Below are positions 34,741 through 42,214 of a DNA stretch of 64,000 nt, piece after piece. The stretch comes from Neorhodopirellula pilleata (GTDB taxonomy: Bacteria > Planctomycetota > Planctomycetia > Pirellulales > Pirellulaceae): NCBI RefSeq assembly GCF_007859915.1, contig NZ_SJPM01000018.1, positions 1 to 64,000 on the forward strand, written 5' to 3'. Under the pieces are notes generated by a model. It saw only the letters and a list, made by a program, of their open reading frames with translations. It made no database searches and had not been told where the DNA came from. Every line of letters begins with the position of its first letter. Position 1 is the first letter of the stretch. The translations under genes and the position numbers were made by a program.

Positions 34741-34840
34741 CTGACCTGTTTAGCCTTATTCCCGCTAAAAAGCGGAAGGCTGTTCGTCACTTTCAAGTCC
34801 GCCGGGTGTTCGTCGTCAAAGCCCTCCTCCACCCAGCCTA

Positions 34841-35614
34841 CTAGGGCAACTGAAAAAAGCGTTTGGCGTTGGCCGTGGTGATCTCCGCCAGTCGCTCCGG
34901 CGCGACGTTTCGAACCTCGGCCAGTTTGTTGAGCGTGTGCCGCACTCGAGCCGGCTCGTTGGGCCGTTTGCCTCGCATCGGTTCGGGAGACAGATAGGGT
35001 GAGTCGGTTTCAATCAACAATCGATCATCCGGTACGATCTTGGCGACTTCACGAAGTTCATCGCTTTTCTTGAACGTGACCATTCCCGCGAAACTGATCA
35101 TCAGCCCGAGATCCAAGCACTGGCGTGCCTCGTCGAGATTCCCGGTGAAGGAGTGCATCACGCAGTGCGGAAGCGGTCCGGATTGGCGTTGGAGTTGTTC
35201 AATCACCAACGGGCAGCTCTCACGCATGTGAATCACGACCGGCAGTCGGGTTTGGCGGGCGAGATTTAAATGTCGATCGAAGTACTCGCGTTGAAGGTCC
35301 ATCGGAGTATCGTCCCAATAGCAATCCAGCCCGGTTTCACCGATGCCTCGCACACCGGGTTGTCCGGCCAATTCCTCGATCACGGCGAAATCGTCCGGCC
35401 CGGCTTCGGCGGCGCAGTTGGGTTGAATACCGACGACGGCGTGCAAGTAGCCCGGATACATCGCGGCTAATTCGCACGCCCGGCGACTAGTGGTCACATC
35501 GATTCCAATCACGCCGATGCCGGTGACCCCGGCGGCACGTGAACGCTCGACGACTTCGTCGACATTCTCGCGAAAGACATCGGAGTTCAGGTGGGCGTGG
35601 GTGTCAAAGAGCAT
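34841..35614 (-). CDS. tatD: TatD family metal-dependent DNase/hydrolase (257 aa)
   Basis: Cytoplasmic TIM-barrel hydrolase with a two-metal centre. Motifs: LFDTHAHLNSDVF at the N terminus, GIGETGLDCYWDD (glutamate ligand), LPVVIHMRES, VMHSFTGN and LLIETDSPYLSPEPMRGKRNEP-like segment. ATG at 35614 puts the metal-binding DTHAH next to the start as in relatives; the frame is open to 35662 but would overlap the AsmA-like gene. The start is 9 bases after that gene's stop, implying a shared transcript. Its last codons touch the ACCCAGCCTA repeat fragment. Confidence 0.92.
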   Translation of the reverse strand: MLFDTHAHLNSDVFRENVDEVVERSRAAGVTGIGVIGIDVTTSRRACELAAMYPGYLHAVVGIQPNCAAEAGPDDFAVIEELAGQPGVRGIGETGLDCYWDDTPMDLQREYFDRHLNLARQTRLPVVIHMRESCPLVIEQLQRQSGPLPHCVMHSFTGNLDEARQCLDLGLMISFAGMVTFKKSDELREVAKIVPDDRLLIETDSPYLSPEPMRGKRPNEPARVRHTLNKLAEVRNVAPERLAEITTANAKRFFQLP

Positions 35615-35622
35615 GAGGACTT

Positions 35623-37038
35623 TCAAAACGGTTGTGCGATCGAGCGTGGCTGGTCGCTCCATGGCTGCAAACGCCCGATCCGGGCGGCCGGTTCGGTGGG
35701 ATTGGCGTCGGCGGCAGCCGGAACGAGCGATTCGCCGTTGGGGGAGATCATCTGCGGCAAAGTTTGTCGTGGTGGTTGCAAGATCTGCAAGAGGCCCGCC
35801 GTTTGACTGGACAGAGGAATCGAAACCGAATGCGGCGAAGCGACCAACCGTGCCAAATTAGTAGCCGGCAACCACTGGTCAGCCGAAACGACGACCGGGC
35901 GTCCGGCTGCGGAAACAACGACGCCCGCGGGCAACCACTCCTGCCCAGGTTGAGTTCGACAGATGCCCTCGACGCGGAGTTGCGCCGCGTACAATTCGAA
36001 CCGCAGGGCCAGTGCGTCGTAACTAAAATCAGTCGCCGTCACGGCGGTCAGTTCGCACCCCAAATCTTCAGCCAGGCGCGGCAGCAATGATGCGGACATC
36101 CACCCCGTGCCTGACCGAAGTTCGCCTGAAACGTTCACGCCGCCTTCGGCGTCGCTGCGGTCTAATCGGCATCGCGAAAAGGCCAATGTGGCGCGTCCGG
36201 TCACTCGATGCGGGAGCTCTTCGGTGAGCCGACCTAGATCCACCTGGTCAAACCGTCCGGTCAGGTCGATCGCCCATGGCGGCGGTCCGAAACCCTGGGA
36301 TAGCCCATCCTGCCGATGTCCCGAAATCAGCCCGCTGAACGTCGCATCGTCTCCAAATCGCCGCAGGAAAGGCAGATAATCGCTCAAGGTCGCGACGTTC
36401 AAAGCCATCGGGCCGGTCTGCAACGACCACGCCGTCGTCGGCGGCGACGTTGATCGGTCACGGGTGATGTGGGCATTGAGCCCCTCGACGTGCAACTCAC
36501 CCTCGGCAGGAACGCACCGCACGCTGATCGAGACCCGCGGCCCTTGGGGCGTCAAATGGGCGTCTAAATCCCGAATCGTCTGCGAAACAGTGGAGCCTCG
36601 CAGGGTCAGATCGTCGGCGGCGATTCGTACGGCATGTCGGGTCTGTTCCGGCCGGCACAAGAATCGGTCGTGTACCAGGCTAGCAATCCGGTCGAGCGAC
36701 TCGACCCGAATTTCAGGTTGGCTGAGCCGAATGACGGTCGTGGGCGACTCGCTGATCCAACATAGCGAACGGACCGTGGCGATCGTTTGCATCGTCTCAC
36801 CGTCGGACAATTGAACGTCGTAGAGCCGCCAAGTTTGGGGATTGGAACGTTCGAATCGCCCGATTTTCACATCCAAGCCCGTTTGAAGAGCCAGTTCACG
36901 CTGCAGTTGTTCCCGAACCTGGCTCTCATACCATGGTGTCCAAGTGACGACGATCGCAACCAAAGTCAGGGCGGTCGGAAGAGCGCAGCAGGCAACGAAC
37001 AGCCATCGAGCGATCGCCCGCGTGGTTCGTTCGTGCAT
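35623..37038 (-). CDS. AsmA-like single-pass membrane protein (471 aa)
   Basis: One N-terminal transmembrane helix (LFVACCALPTALTLVAIVV) precedes a beta-rich region typical of AsmA/DUF3971 proteins: TGLDVKIGRFERSNPQTWRLYDVQLSD, then repeated short strands such as WAIDLTGRFDQVDLGRLTEELPHRVTGRATLAF. AsmA-like proteins may bridge inner and outer membranes for lipid transfer. A second, much larger AsmA-like protein is at 42215-45787. The C-terminal 60 residues are proline-rich and low in order. The family call is by fold pattern, so alternatives are possible. Confidence 0.65.
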   Translation of the reverse strand: MHERTTRAIARWLFVACCALPTALTLVAIVVTWTPWYESQVREQLQRELALQTGLDVKIGRFERSNPQTWRLYDVQLSDGETMQTIATVRSLCWISESPTTVIRLSQPEIRVESLDRIASLVHDRFLCRPEQTRHAVRIAADDLTLRGSTVSQTIRDLDAHLTPQGPRVSISVRCVPAEGELHVEGLNAHITRDRSTSPPTTAWSLQTGPMALNVATLSDYLPFLRRFGDDATFSGLISGHRQDGLSQGFGPPPWAIDLTGRFDQVDLGRLTEELPHRVTGRATLAFSRCRLDRSDAEGGVNVSGELRSGTGWMSASLLPRLAEDLGCELTAVTATDFSYDALALRFELYAAQLRVEGICRTQPGQEWLPAGVVVSAAGRPVVVSADQWLPATNLARLVASPHSVSIPLSSQTAGLLQILQPPRQTLPQMISPNGESLVPAAADANPTEPAARIGRLQPWSDQPRSIAQPF

Positions 37039-37145
37039 GATATTGGTGTCCCCCGTGAGGATTTTTCGGTCTTCCCAAGGATAGAAAAAACTCCCCGATC
37101 AACGACAGTCCAATGACAAGGTTTCCCCCATCCTGCCCTCCCTAT

Positions 37146-37241
37146 TTCCCTGTTTCCCTGTTTCCCTGTCTTCCTGTCTTCCTGTCTTCCTGTCTTCCTG
37201 TTTCCCTGTCTTCCTGTTTCCCTGTCTTCCTGACATCCTGT
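37146..37241. repeat. Octamer array (TTCCCTGT / CTTCCTGT), 12 units
   Basis: Twelve eight-base units alternate between TTCCCTGT and CTTCCTGT, with the last two slightly degraded. The array lies 108 bases upstream of the AsmA-like start in the divergent gap before the BBP7 gene. Confidence 0.9.
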
Positions 37242-37728
37242 ATTCCCTAGACATGGAACCTGTAACGGATGGGCAAAGTCCTCCCGGTAGTCACACTGGA
37301 CCGGTTGAGGGGCGTTTGGCGGTCGAATGCATTGTGATCTGCCGACGACGCGGGTTTACTCACTTTCCTGGTTTTGCACGGTGGATAAGGTTTCACCCTC
37401 GCCGATCAGATAGGGCGTTGGGATTGCGGTTGATCGCGAGCATAGGCGTGCGAATCTAGGCGTATTCACCACAAATCCCTTTCCATGCCAACCCGCAATC
37501 AAGCTGGACGGTCGTGTAGTCACCATTGTCTTCCCAATCGAAGATAACTGGTGACTGGATTGATACGATTTTGTTGGAGCAAGTGCCTCTCCCGTCGGAC
37601 AGGCCTCACGGTCATCCGGCTTCGTTCCGCCACAAAAACGATCAACCTTCCATACGACTTCGTTCGGGCCTCGCGGATCGGTCAATGCAATGACGCACCT
37701 GAAGCGACTGAACGAAGGAGTCGAAACA
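37242..37728. other. Intergenic region ahead of the BBP7 gene
   Basis: I see no convincing gene here: short open frames on both strands have no recognisable features. It should contain the BBP7 promoter, but no clear boxes stand out. A GAAGGAG-like stretch lies just before the ATG at 37729. Confidence 0.4.
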
Positions 37729-39756
37729 ATGAAATTCAATGTCTTGCGAAGCGTGGCCGCGTCCCTTTCTTTGGGAGTATGCACCATCGCTTCGGCGCAA
37801 TACGGCCCAACACCCGCTGGCCCCTACGGACAGGCCGGCTATGGTTACGGTGCGCCTCAGTCGTACCACTCACAAGCTCCTTCGCAAGCTCAAGCTGGCG
37901 TGCCGAGAACTCAGGCGTTCCAGTCCTACGGTAGCAACGTCTACCAGCAACCGGCCTACCAGCCACCGAGCTACCAGAGCCCGTCCAAATGGAGCAACTT
38001 CGGGATCGGAAACAACAGCGGTCCGGCTCTTTTTCAACCTGCGTCCACTGGTCAAGCAGAGATGCTTCCGGCGCCCGAACCGATTCCTACGCCGACACCG
38101 AACTACGGTGGTCCTTCGTATTCCAACGCTCCTTCGCAAGACTCCTATCAACACGCGCCGCAGGCTCAGTACTCGGCACCGGCACCGATGCAGTACTCGG
38201 CACCTGTGCAGCACTCCGCTCCCGTGCAGTACTCGACGATGGAGCAACACGGTGCTCCGGTTCACATCGGTGCACCGGTTAATGATGCATACTGCGAATC
38301 ATGCAACCAAGCCCCAGTTCAAAGCCAATTCGTCCAAGCCGCTTCCCAGCCTTGGGAAGGTGTTTCCTACGCAGCACAGTCGTGCGGAATGCCTGTCGCC
38401 GCACCCGTCCGTGCGCCGCTGTTCCCGTGGTTCGGATCGTTCGACCTGCTGTTTTTCGACCTCGAAACCAACGGAAAAGATCGCACCGTCGCGGCAGCCT
38501 ATTCCGCAGTTGATCCGACCCGACCTTACTTGCCCGCGATGGGTTCCTCGTCGATCGATCCTGATAACGCCTTGGGTTACAACCTGACGTTCGGACGGTA
38601 TCTCGGTTGCGGGCAATACGGCCTTGGTGTGTCGTACTTCAACTTCGATCCGAGCCAAGAGAGTGTCTCGTTGTTCAGTGCCGGTCCGATCGATGCTGCC
38701 AACGGCGAAGGTGGTTTGCGAGCTGGAATGCCGCAATACAACGGCGCCACAATGGCATACCTGTATGACAACGGCGGAGGAGTCTACAACCCTGTCACGG
38801 GTGCCGGGTCGCCGTACACCGTCTACGACATCATCGACGGTAATGCCGGACAAACCGCGCTGGATGGTGGCGACACCGATGCCGCCCCAGGTGGCGCGGG
38901 CGTAACCTCGAACGCCGAAGCCGTACGGATTCGCGCACAGCGTGACGTTGATATCCAAGGCATCGAATTCAATTTGTTCAGCTTCGGTCTGATGGGTGCC
39001 CAACGTGCGTCGGCGCTGAGCTGCGGCGGTGGTGGTTGCGGAACCGGAATCGGTTCGTTCTTGGGTCTAGGCGGTTACCGCGGTATCGGCGGCTACGGCG
39101 GCGGTGCATGTGGCGACTCATGCCAGCCCTGTGGCGATCCATGTGCCCAATCCTGCGGACCGCGTTTCGGGTTCGGTGGTGCGGCCGGCCCACTCGTTCG
39201 ACCCTGCAACGGGAAGGTCCAAGTCGTCACCAGTCACGGATTCCGTTGGTTCCAGTTTGAAGAGACCACCGACTTCGCTTACGACGTCGATGGACGAGTT
39301 GGATACACCGACAACGACATTTACGATTTCACACGAGTCGAAAACAACCTGTTCGGATACCAATTCGGAAGCCGTTTGATTTACTGCCTGCACAATCGGG
39401 TGAACTTCAACGTCGCCGGCAAGTTCGGTATCTACGGGAACAACGTCGAACAACGCCATACCTTGGGTTCGCTCAACGATTTCGCCGAGCTCGCCGCGAT
39501 GCCAGGCTTGGATATCAATTACGAATCTGAAGATACCGTCTTGTCGACCTTGGGCGAACTCGACCTCGGTTTGGGCATCCGCGTAAGCAATGCTTGGACG
39601 GTTCGCGGCGGTTACCGGATCATGGGTGTGACCGGAATCGCTACCGCGAGCGACTATGCCCGCGACTACACGTCATCGACCGCAGCCGCAGCGATTCATG
39701 CCGACAAGAGCTTGATTCTCCACGGTGCCTACGTCGGAGCCGACTTCAACTTCTAA
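37729..39756 (+). CDS. BBP7-family outer-membrane beta-barrel protein (675 aa)
   Basis: A signal peptide (ends TIASAQYG) is followed by about 190 residues rich in Pro, Gln, Tyr and Ser with repeats such as QYSAPV and QHSAPV. A BBP7-type barrel domain begins at FPWFGSFDLLFFDLETNG and ends with aromatic-rich strands and HGAYVGADFNF, a phenylalanine end typical of outer-membrane barrels. Inside it is a Gly/Cys insertion (SCGGGGCGTG, GACGDSCQPCGDPCAQSCG, about residues 440-495) that could bind metal or form disulfides at the surface. ATG at 37729 gives the signal peptide. A terminator follows at 39877. Confidence 0.85.
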   Translation: MKFNVLRSVAASLSLGVCTIASAQYGPTPAGPYGQAGYGYGAPQSYHSQAPSQAQAGVPRTQAFQSYGSNVYQQPAYQPPSYQSPSKWSNFGIGNNSGPALFQPASTGQAEMLPAPEPIPTPTPNYGGPSYSNAPSQDSYQHAPQAQYSAPAPMQYSAPVQHSAPVQYSTMEQHGAPVHIGAPVNDAYCESCNQAPVQSQFVQAASQPWEGVSYAAQSCGMPVAAPVRAPLFPWFGSFDLLFFDLETNGKDRTVAAAYSAVDPTRPYLPAMGSSSIDPDNALGYNLTFGRYLGCGQYGLGVSYFNFDPSQESVSLFSAGPIDAANGEGGLRAGMPQYNGATMAYLYDNGGGVYNPVTGAGSPYTVYDIIDGNAGQTALDGGDTDAAPGGAGVTSNAEAVRIRAQRDVDIQGIEFNLFSFGLMGAQRASALSCGGGGCGTGIGSFLGLGGYRGIGGYGGGACGDSCQPCGDPCAQSCGPRFGFGGAAGPLVRPCNGKVQVVTSHGFRWFQFEETTDFAYDVDGRVGYTDNDIYDFTRVENNLFGYQFGSRLIYCLHNRVNFNVAGKFGIYGNNVEQRHTLGSLNDFAELAAMPGLDINYESEDTVLSTLGELDLGLGIRVSNAWTVRGGYRIMGVTGIATASDYARDYTSSTAAAAIHADKSLILHGAYVGADFNF

Positions 39757-39876
39757 GTTGATCGTGGTGGCATAAAAGTCTTCGTCGCGGCTCTTGATCT
39801 GGCTTCGACGCGGACGCCACCGCTGCTCAACGACCGTCACCGGCGACCTGTCCGGGATTCCCGGTGACAATCGACA

Positions 39877-39913
39877 CCTCAGGGTTTTCGCAAGAAAGCC
39901 CTGAGGTTTTTTT
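39877..39913 (+). terminator. Rho-independent terminator after the BBP7 gene
   Basis: CCTCAGGG and CCCTGAGG form an eight-base perfect stem with a 14-base loop, followed directly by seven T residues. It lies 120 bases after the BBP7 stop. A weaker hairpin (TCACCGG / CCGGTGA) precedes it. Confidence 0.85.
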
Positions 39914-39921
39914 GTCTTCCT

Positions 39922-39962
39922 GTAGGCTGGGTCGCAGCCGCTTCGGCGAAGACCCGGCATTG
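39922..39962. repeat. Dispersed repeat TAGGCTGGGTCGCAG...GACCCGGCATT, copy 2
   Basis: GTAGGCTGGGTCGCAGCCG, then CTTCGGCGAAGACCCGGCATT. It matches the copy at 34516-34554 at both ends but differs in the centre. Confidence 0.75.
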
Positions 39963-39965
39963 TCT

Positions 39966-40086
39966 CTAGTGGTCTGGGACAGCTAAAAGTTAGGGTAGTG
40001 GATCTTGTTAAAGATCCTGTAGCGGTCGGATCTTTAACAAGATCCACTACAGCCAACCCTAGTTCTTAGCTGTAACAGACCACTAG
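39966..40086. repeat. Nested palindrome with CTAGTGGTCTG ends
   Basis: Outer arms CTAGTGGTCTG and CAGACCACTAG, then AGCTAA...TTAGGG / CCCTA...TTAGCT, then an inner perfect pair TGGATCTTGTTAAAGATCC / GGATCTTTAACAAGATCCA. Its right end provides the TAG stop codon (40085-40083) of the MntR gene. Confidence 0.85.
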
Positions 40087-40502
40087 TCAATCTGCTTCAT
40101 CGGCAACCCCGAGTCCAGTACCTGTTTCATCGCCGCTAGCGTCTCGTCGCTGACATGATGTTCGATCCCTTCGCTGTCGATCGCCGCCGCCGATTCGCTG
40201 ACGCCGATCCGCTTTAAGAACGACTTGACGACCTCGTGCCGCCGTCGCGATTTGGTTGCCAAGCGTTTCCCTTTGCTCGTCAGCGTGATCGGCTGATAAG
40301 GCGATGTTTCGACCAGCCCGTCTCGTTGCAATCGGCCGACCGTCTTGCTGACCGTCGCATGAGTAACGTCGAAATGCGAGACCAGGTCCATCGCTCGGCA
40401 GACGCCGGCGTCGGCGATGGCGTCCGCGATCGCCTCGACGTAATCCTCGGCCACCTCACTGGCGTGATCGGATCGAGTTCGCTGATATTTTCTCGATGGC
40501 AA
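40083..40502 (-). CDS. mntR: MntR-like DtxR-family metal-dependent regulator (139 aa)
   Basis: Manganese/iron-dependent repressor. The N-terminal SDHASEVAEDYVEAIADAI is typical of MntR, DVTHATVSKTVGRLQRDGLV is the recognition helix, and the C-terminal IDSEGIEHHVSDETLAAM carries the glutamate and histidine metal ligands. The start is a TTG at 40502 with AAAGGGG about ten bases upstream; no ATG fits. The stop codon is donated by a palindromic repeat. It is divergent from the DUF1559 operon, and two operator-like palindromes lie between them (40643-40689). Confidence 0.85.
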   Translation of the reverse strand: MPSRKYQRTRSDHASEVAEDYVEAIADAIADAGVCRAMDLVSHFDVTHATVSKTVGRLQRDGLVETSPYQPITLTSKGKRLATKSRRRHEVVKSFLKRIGVSESAAAIDSEGIEHHVSDETLAAMKQVLDSGLPMKQID

Positions 40503-40642
40503 ACGGCCACCCCTTTGGGTCTGGTTGACGGCGTGGATGACGCCTGCGGTCGATCCGCCAAGCGGAAGCGCATGTTAGCGAACGATGAAAACTTCGCCAA
40601 CCCTCTTGATCTCGGCTCGACCGACCTTTATCGTTGGGCGAA

Positions 40643-40662
40643 AAGTTAGCCCGGGCTAACTT
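40643..40662. promoter_or_regulatory. MntR/DtxR-type operator 1 (perfect 20-base palindrome)
   Basis: AAGTTAGCCCGGGCTAACTT is a perfect palindrome with GTTAG/CTAAC half-sites six bases apart, similar to DtxR-family boxes. It lies 50 bases before the DUF1559 start. Confidence 0.7.
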
Positions 40663-40673
40663 CCCGCGCAAAA

Positions 40674-40689
40674 GTTAGTCGCAGCTAAC
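40674..40689. promoter_or_regulatory. MntR/DtxR-type operator 2
   Basis: GTTAGTCGCAGCTAAC repeats the GTTAG-N6-CTAAC half-sites of operator 1, 29 bases further downstream, and ends 22 bases before the DUF1559 ATG, where a bound repressor would block transcription. Confidence 0.7.
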
Positions 40690-40711
40690 ATTGAATGAAG
40701 GAAACAATCCG

Positions 40712-41800
40712 ATGAAAATATTGAAACACCGTGCACGATATAGAGCGTTTACGTTGATCGAACTGCTCGTGGTCATCGCGATCATCGGCTTGTTGGTCGG
40801 ACTGCTATTGCCCGCCGTGCAAGCGGCCCGCGAAGCGGCGCGACGGATGTCATGCAGCAACAACCTTCGCCAAGTGGGGCTGGCATCTCACAATTATCAT
40901 GCCGCTTACAACCGCTTCCCCTCCGGCTATGTGTCGTTCGCGACGAACAACGGATTGGCCCCCGCATCGGTCCATATGGACGCGACCACCTGGGACGCCG
41001 GACCGGGTTGGGGATGGGCCGCCGGGTTGTTGCCCTTTGCCGAAGCCAGTGCGGTGGTCGGCCAGTTGCGAATGGACGATCCGATTTGGTCAGCCTCGAA
41101 CGAGCAGGCGATCGGCTCGACGATCCCGATGTTTCTGTGTCCCAGCACCACCGGCGGCGATGAGCCGTTTGTGATTCGCGACGAGTCGGGCAATCCTTTG
41201 GTGATCGCCGGTCGTGAAGTGCGTATCGGACGCAGTCACTACGTGGCCAGCCACGGCCAAGAAAGCTGTTGGGGCGAATGCGGTTCGGCAGCAACCGGAG
41301 AAGTGTTTACCAACATCTACACTTCAACTACGACCATCGTACCGATCGATGGTGATGCCGGCCGAGTTGCCGACGGTCCATTCTTTCGCAATTCAAAAAC
41401 CCGGATGCGCGATGTACTCGATGGCACCTCGAATACCATTTTTTTCGGTGAGCATAGTTCGGCGTTGAGCGAGAAAACATGGGTCGGAGTCGTACCGGGG
41501 GCCTTCACTCACCCGCAGGTTCTCTCGCCCGAGAACGGCCCCGACGCTGCGGCAACGCTGACGCTCGTTCACGCCGGACCGTCCGGAGGTGAACTCGACA
41601 TCACCGGCTCGCCGATCATTCACCCGGTGAACTTCCCGACCTATCACGTCGGCCAGATGTTCTCGGAGCATCCCGGAGGCGGGATGGTCGGCTTGGGCGA
41701 CGGATCGGTTCGCTTCGTCTCCAACTTCGTCGATCTCTACCTCTGGGCCGAGCTATCGAGCATGAACGAAGGTGAACAGATTGATTGGGAGAAGTTCTGA
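40712..41800 (+). CDS. DUF1559 pilin-like (type II secretion pseudopilin-like) protein (362 aa)
   Basis: Planctomycete DUF1559 protein with a type IV pilin-like N terminus, RAFTLIELLVVIAIIGLLVG, cleavable before phenylalanine, then LLPAVQAAREAARRMSCSNN and NLRQVGLASHNYH. The C terminus has the conserved LGDGSVRFVSNFVDLYLWAEL block. Such proteins are abundant in planctomycetes and their role is uncertain. ATG at 40712 follows GAAGGAA. It lies immediately after two MntR-type boxes and overlaps the next gene by one base (TGATG), so it heads a two-gene, probably metal-regulated operon. Confidence 0.88.
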   Translation: MKILKHRARYRAFTLIELLVVIAIIGLLVGLLLPAVQAAREAARRMSCSNNLRQVGLASHNYHAAYNRFPSGYVSFATNNGLAPASVHMDATTWDAGPGWGWAAGLLPFAEASAVVGQLRMDDPIWSASNEQAIGSTIPMFLCPSTTGGDEPFVIRDESGNPLVIAGREVRIGRSHYVASHGQESCWGECGSAATGEVFTNIYTSTTTIVPIDGDAGRVADGPFFRNSKTRMRDVLDGTSNTIFFGEHSSALSEKTWVGVVPGAFTHPQVLSPENGPDAAATLTLVHAGPSGGELDITGSPIIHPVNFPTYHVGQMFSEHPGGGMVGLGDGSVRFVSNFVDLYLWAELSSMNEGEQIDWEKF

Positions 41801-42180
41801 TGCCATCGTCTCAATCCAAAAATCGATCGGCGGGCCCATCAAAGCAACGCTCCTGGAGCATCGCATTCGCCTCGCTCGTCGTGCTAGTATCATCGGCGTA
41901 TTGGCTCTGGCCGACGCCGACGGTGACACTCGATGACGCTGGCTACCAACTCACCATGGCACTGTATCGAATCTGCAACCAGGAAGACGCCGAGGGTCTC
42001 GAGAAAGTAGCTCGTAGCCTTGATCAATCCCCTGAACTTCAGAGTCTTTCAAACGAATCCAGACATGCAATCGCCATGGTCATCAGTCGTGCCAAAGTCG
42101 GCGATTGGAAAGACGCGTTGACCACATGCCGGAAATTGATGGACGACCAAGTTCGTCAATCCAGTCTTGTCGCCCGTTAA
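41800..42180 (+). CDS. Small single-pass membrane protein of unknown function (126 aa)
   Basis: The ATG at 41800 shares its first base with the DUF1559 stop. One transmembrane helix (SIAFASLVVLVSSAYWLW, about residues 18-36) precedes an 80-residue helical domain (YQLTMALYRICNQEDAEGLEKVARSLDQ, then AIAMVISRAKVGDWKDALTTCRKLMDDQ) that looks like two TPR-like helix pairs. I do not recognise the family. Position makes it the second gene of the MntR-facing operon. Confidence 0.7.
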   Translation: MPSSQSKNRSAGPSKQRSWSIAFASLVVLVSSAYWLWPTPTVTLDDAGYQLTMALYRICNQEDAEGLEKVARSLDQSPELQSLSNESRHAIAMVISRAKVGDWKDALTTCRKLMDDQVRQSSLVAR

Positions 42181-42214
42181 GGAAGCCTGGAAAGGACTCG
42201 GCAAAGCGGGTGAC

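Noticed and set aside
34494-34844. Open frames on both strands encoding repetitive peptides (QEPRTKN and VLGSWFL units)
   Set aside because: They are translations of the heptamer array, which is open in every frame; no start signal or non-repeat domain supports them.
34564-37241. Tandem arrays considered as possible CRISPR arrays
   Set aside because: Units are 7 or 8 bases with no spacers and no cas genes nearby.
37356-37787. 143-codon minus-strand frame upstream of BBP7
   Set aside because: It overlaps the BBP7 start, has no recognisable domain and no ribosome-binding site; I regard the region as intergenic.
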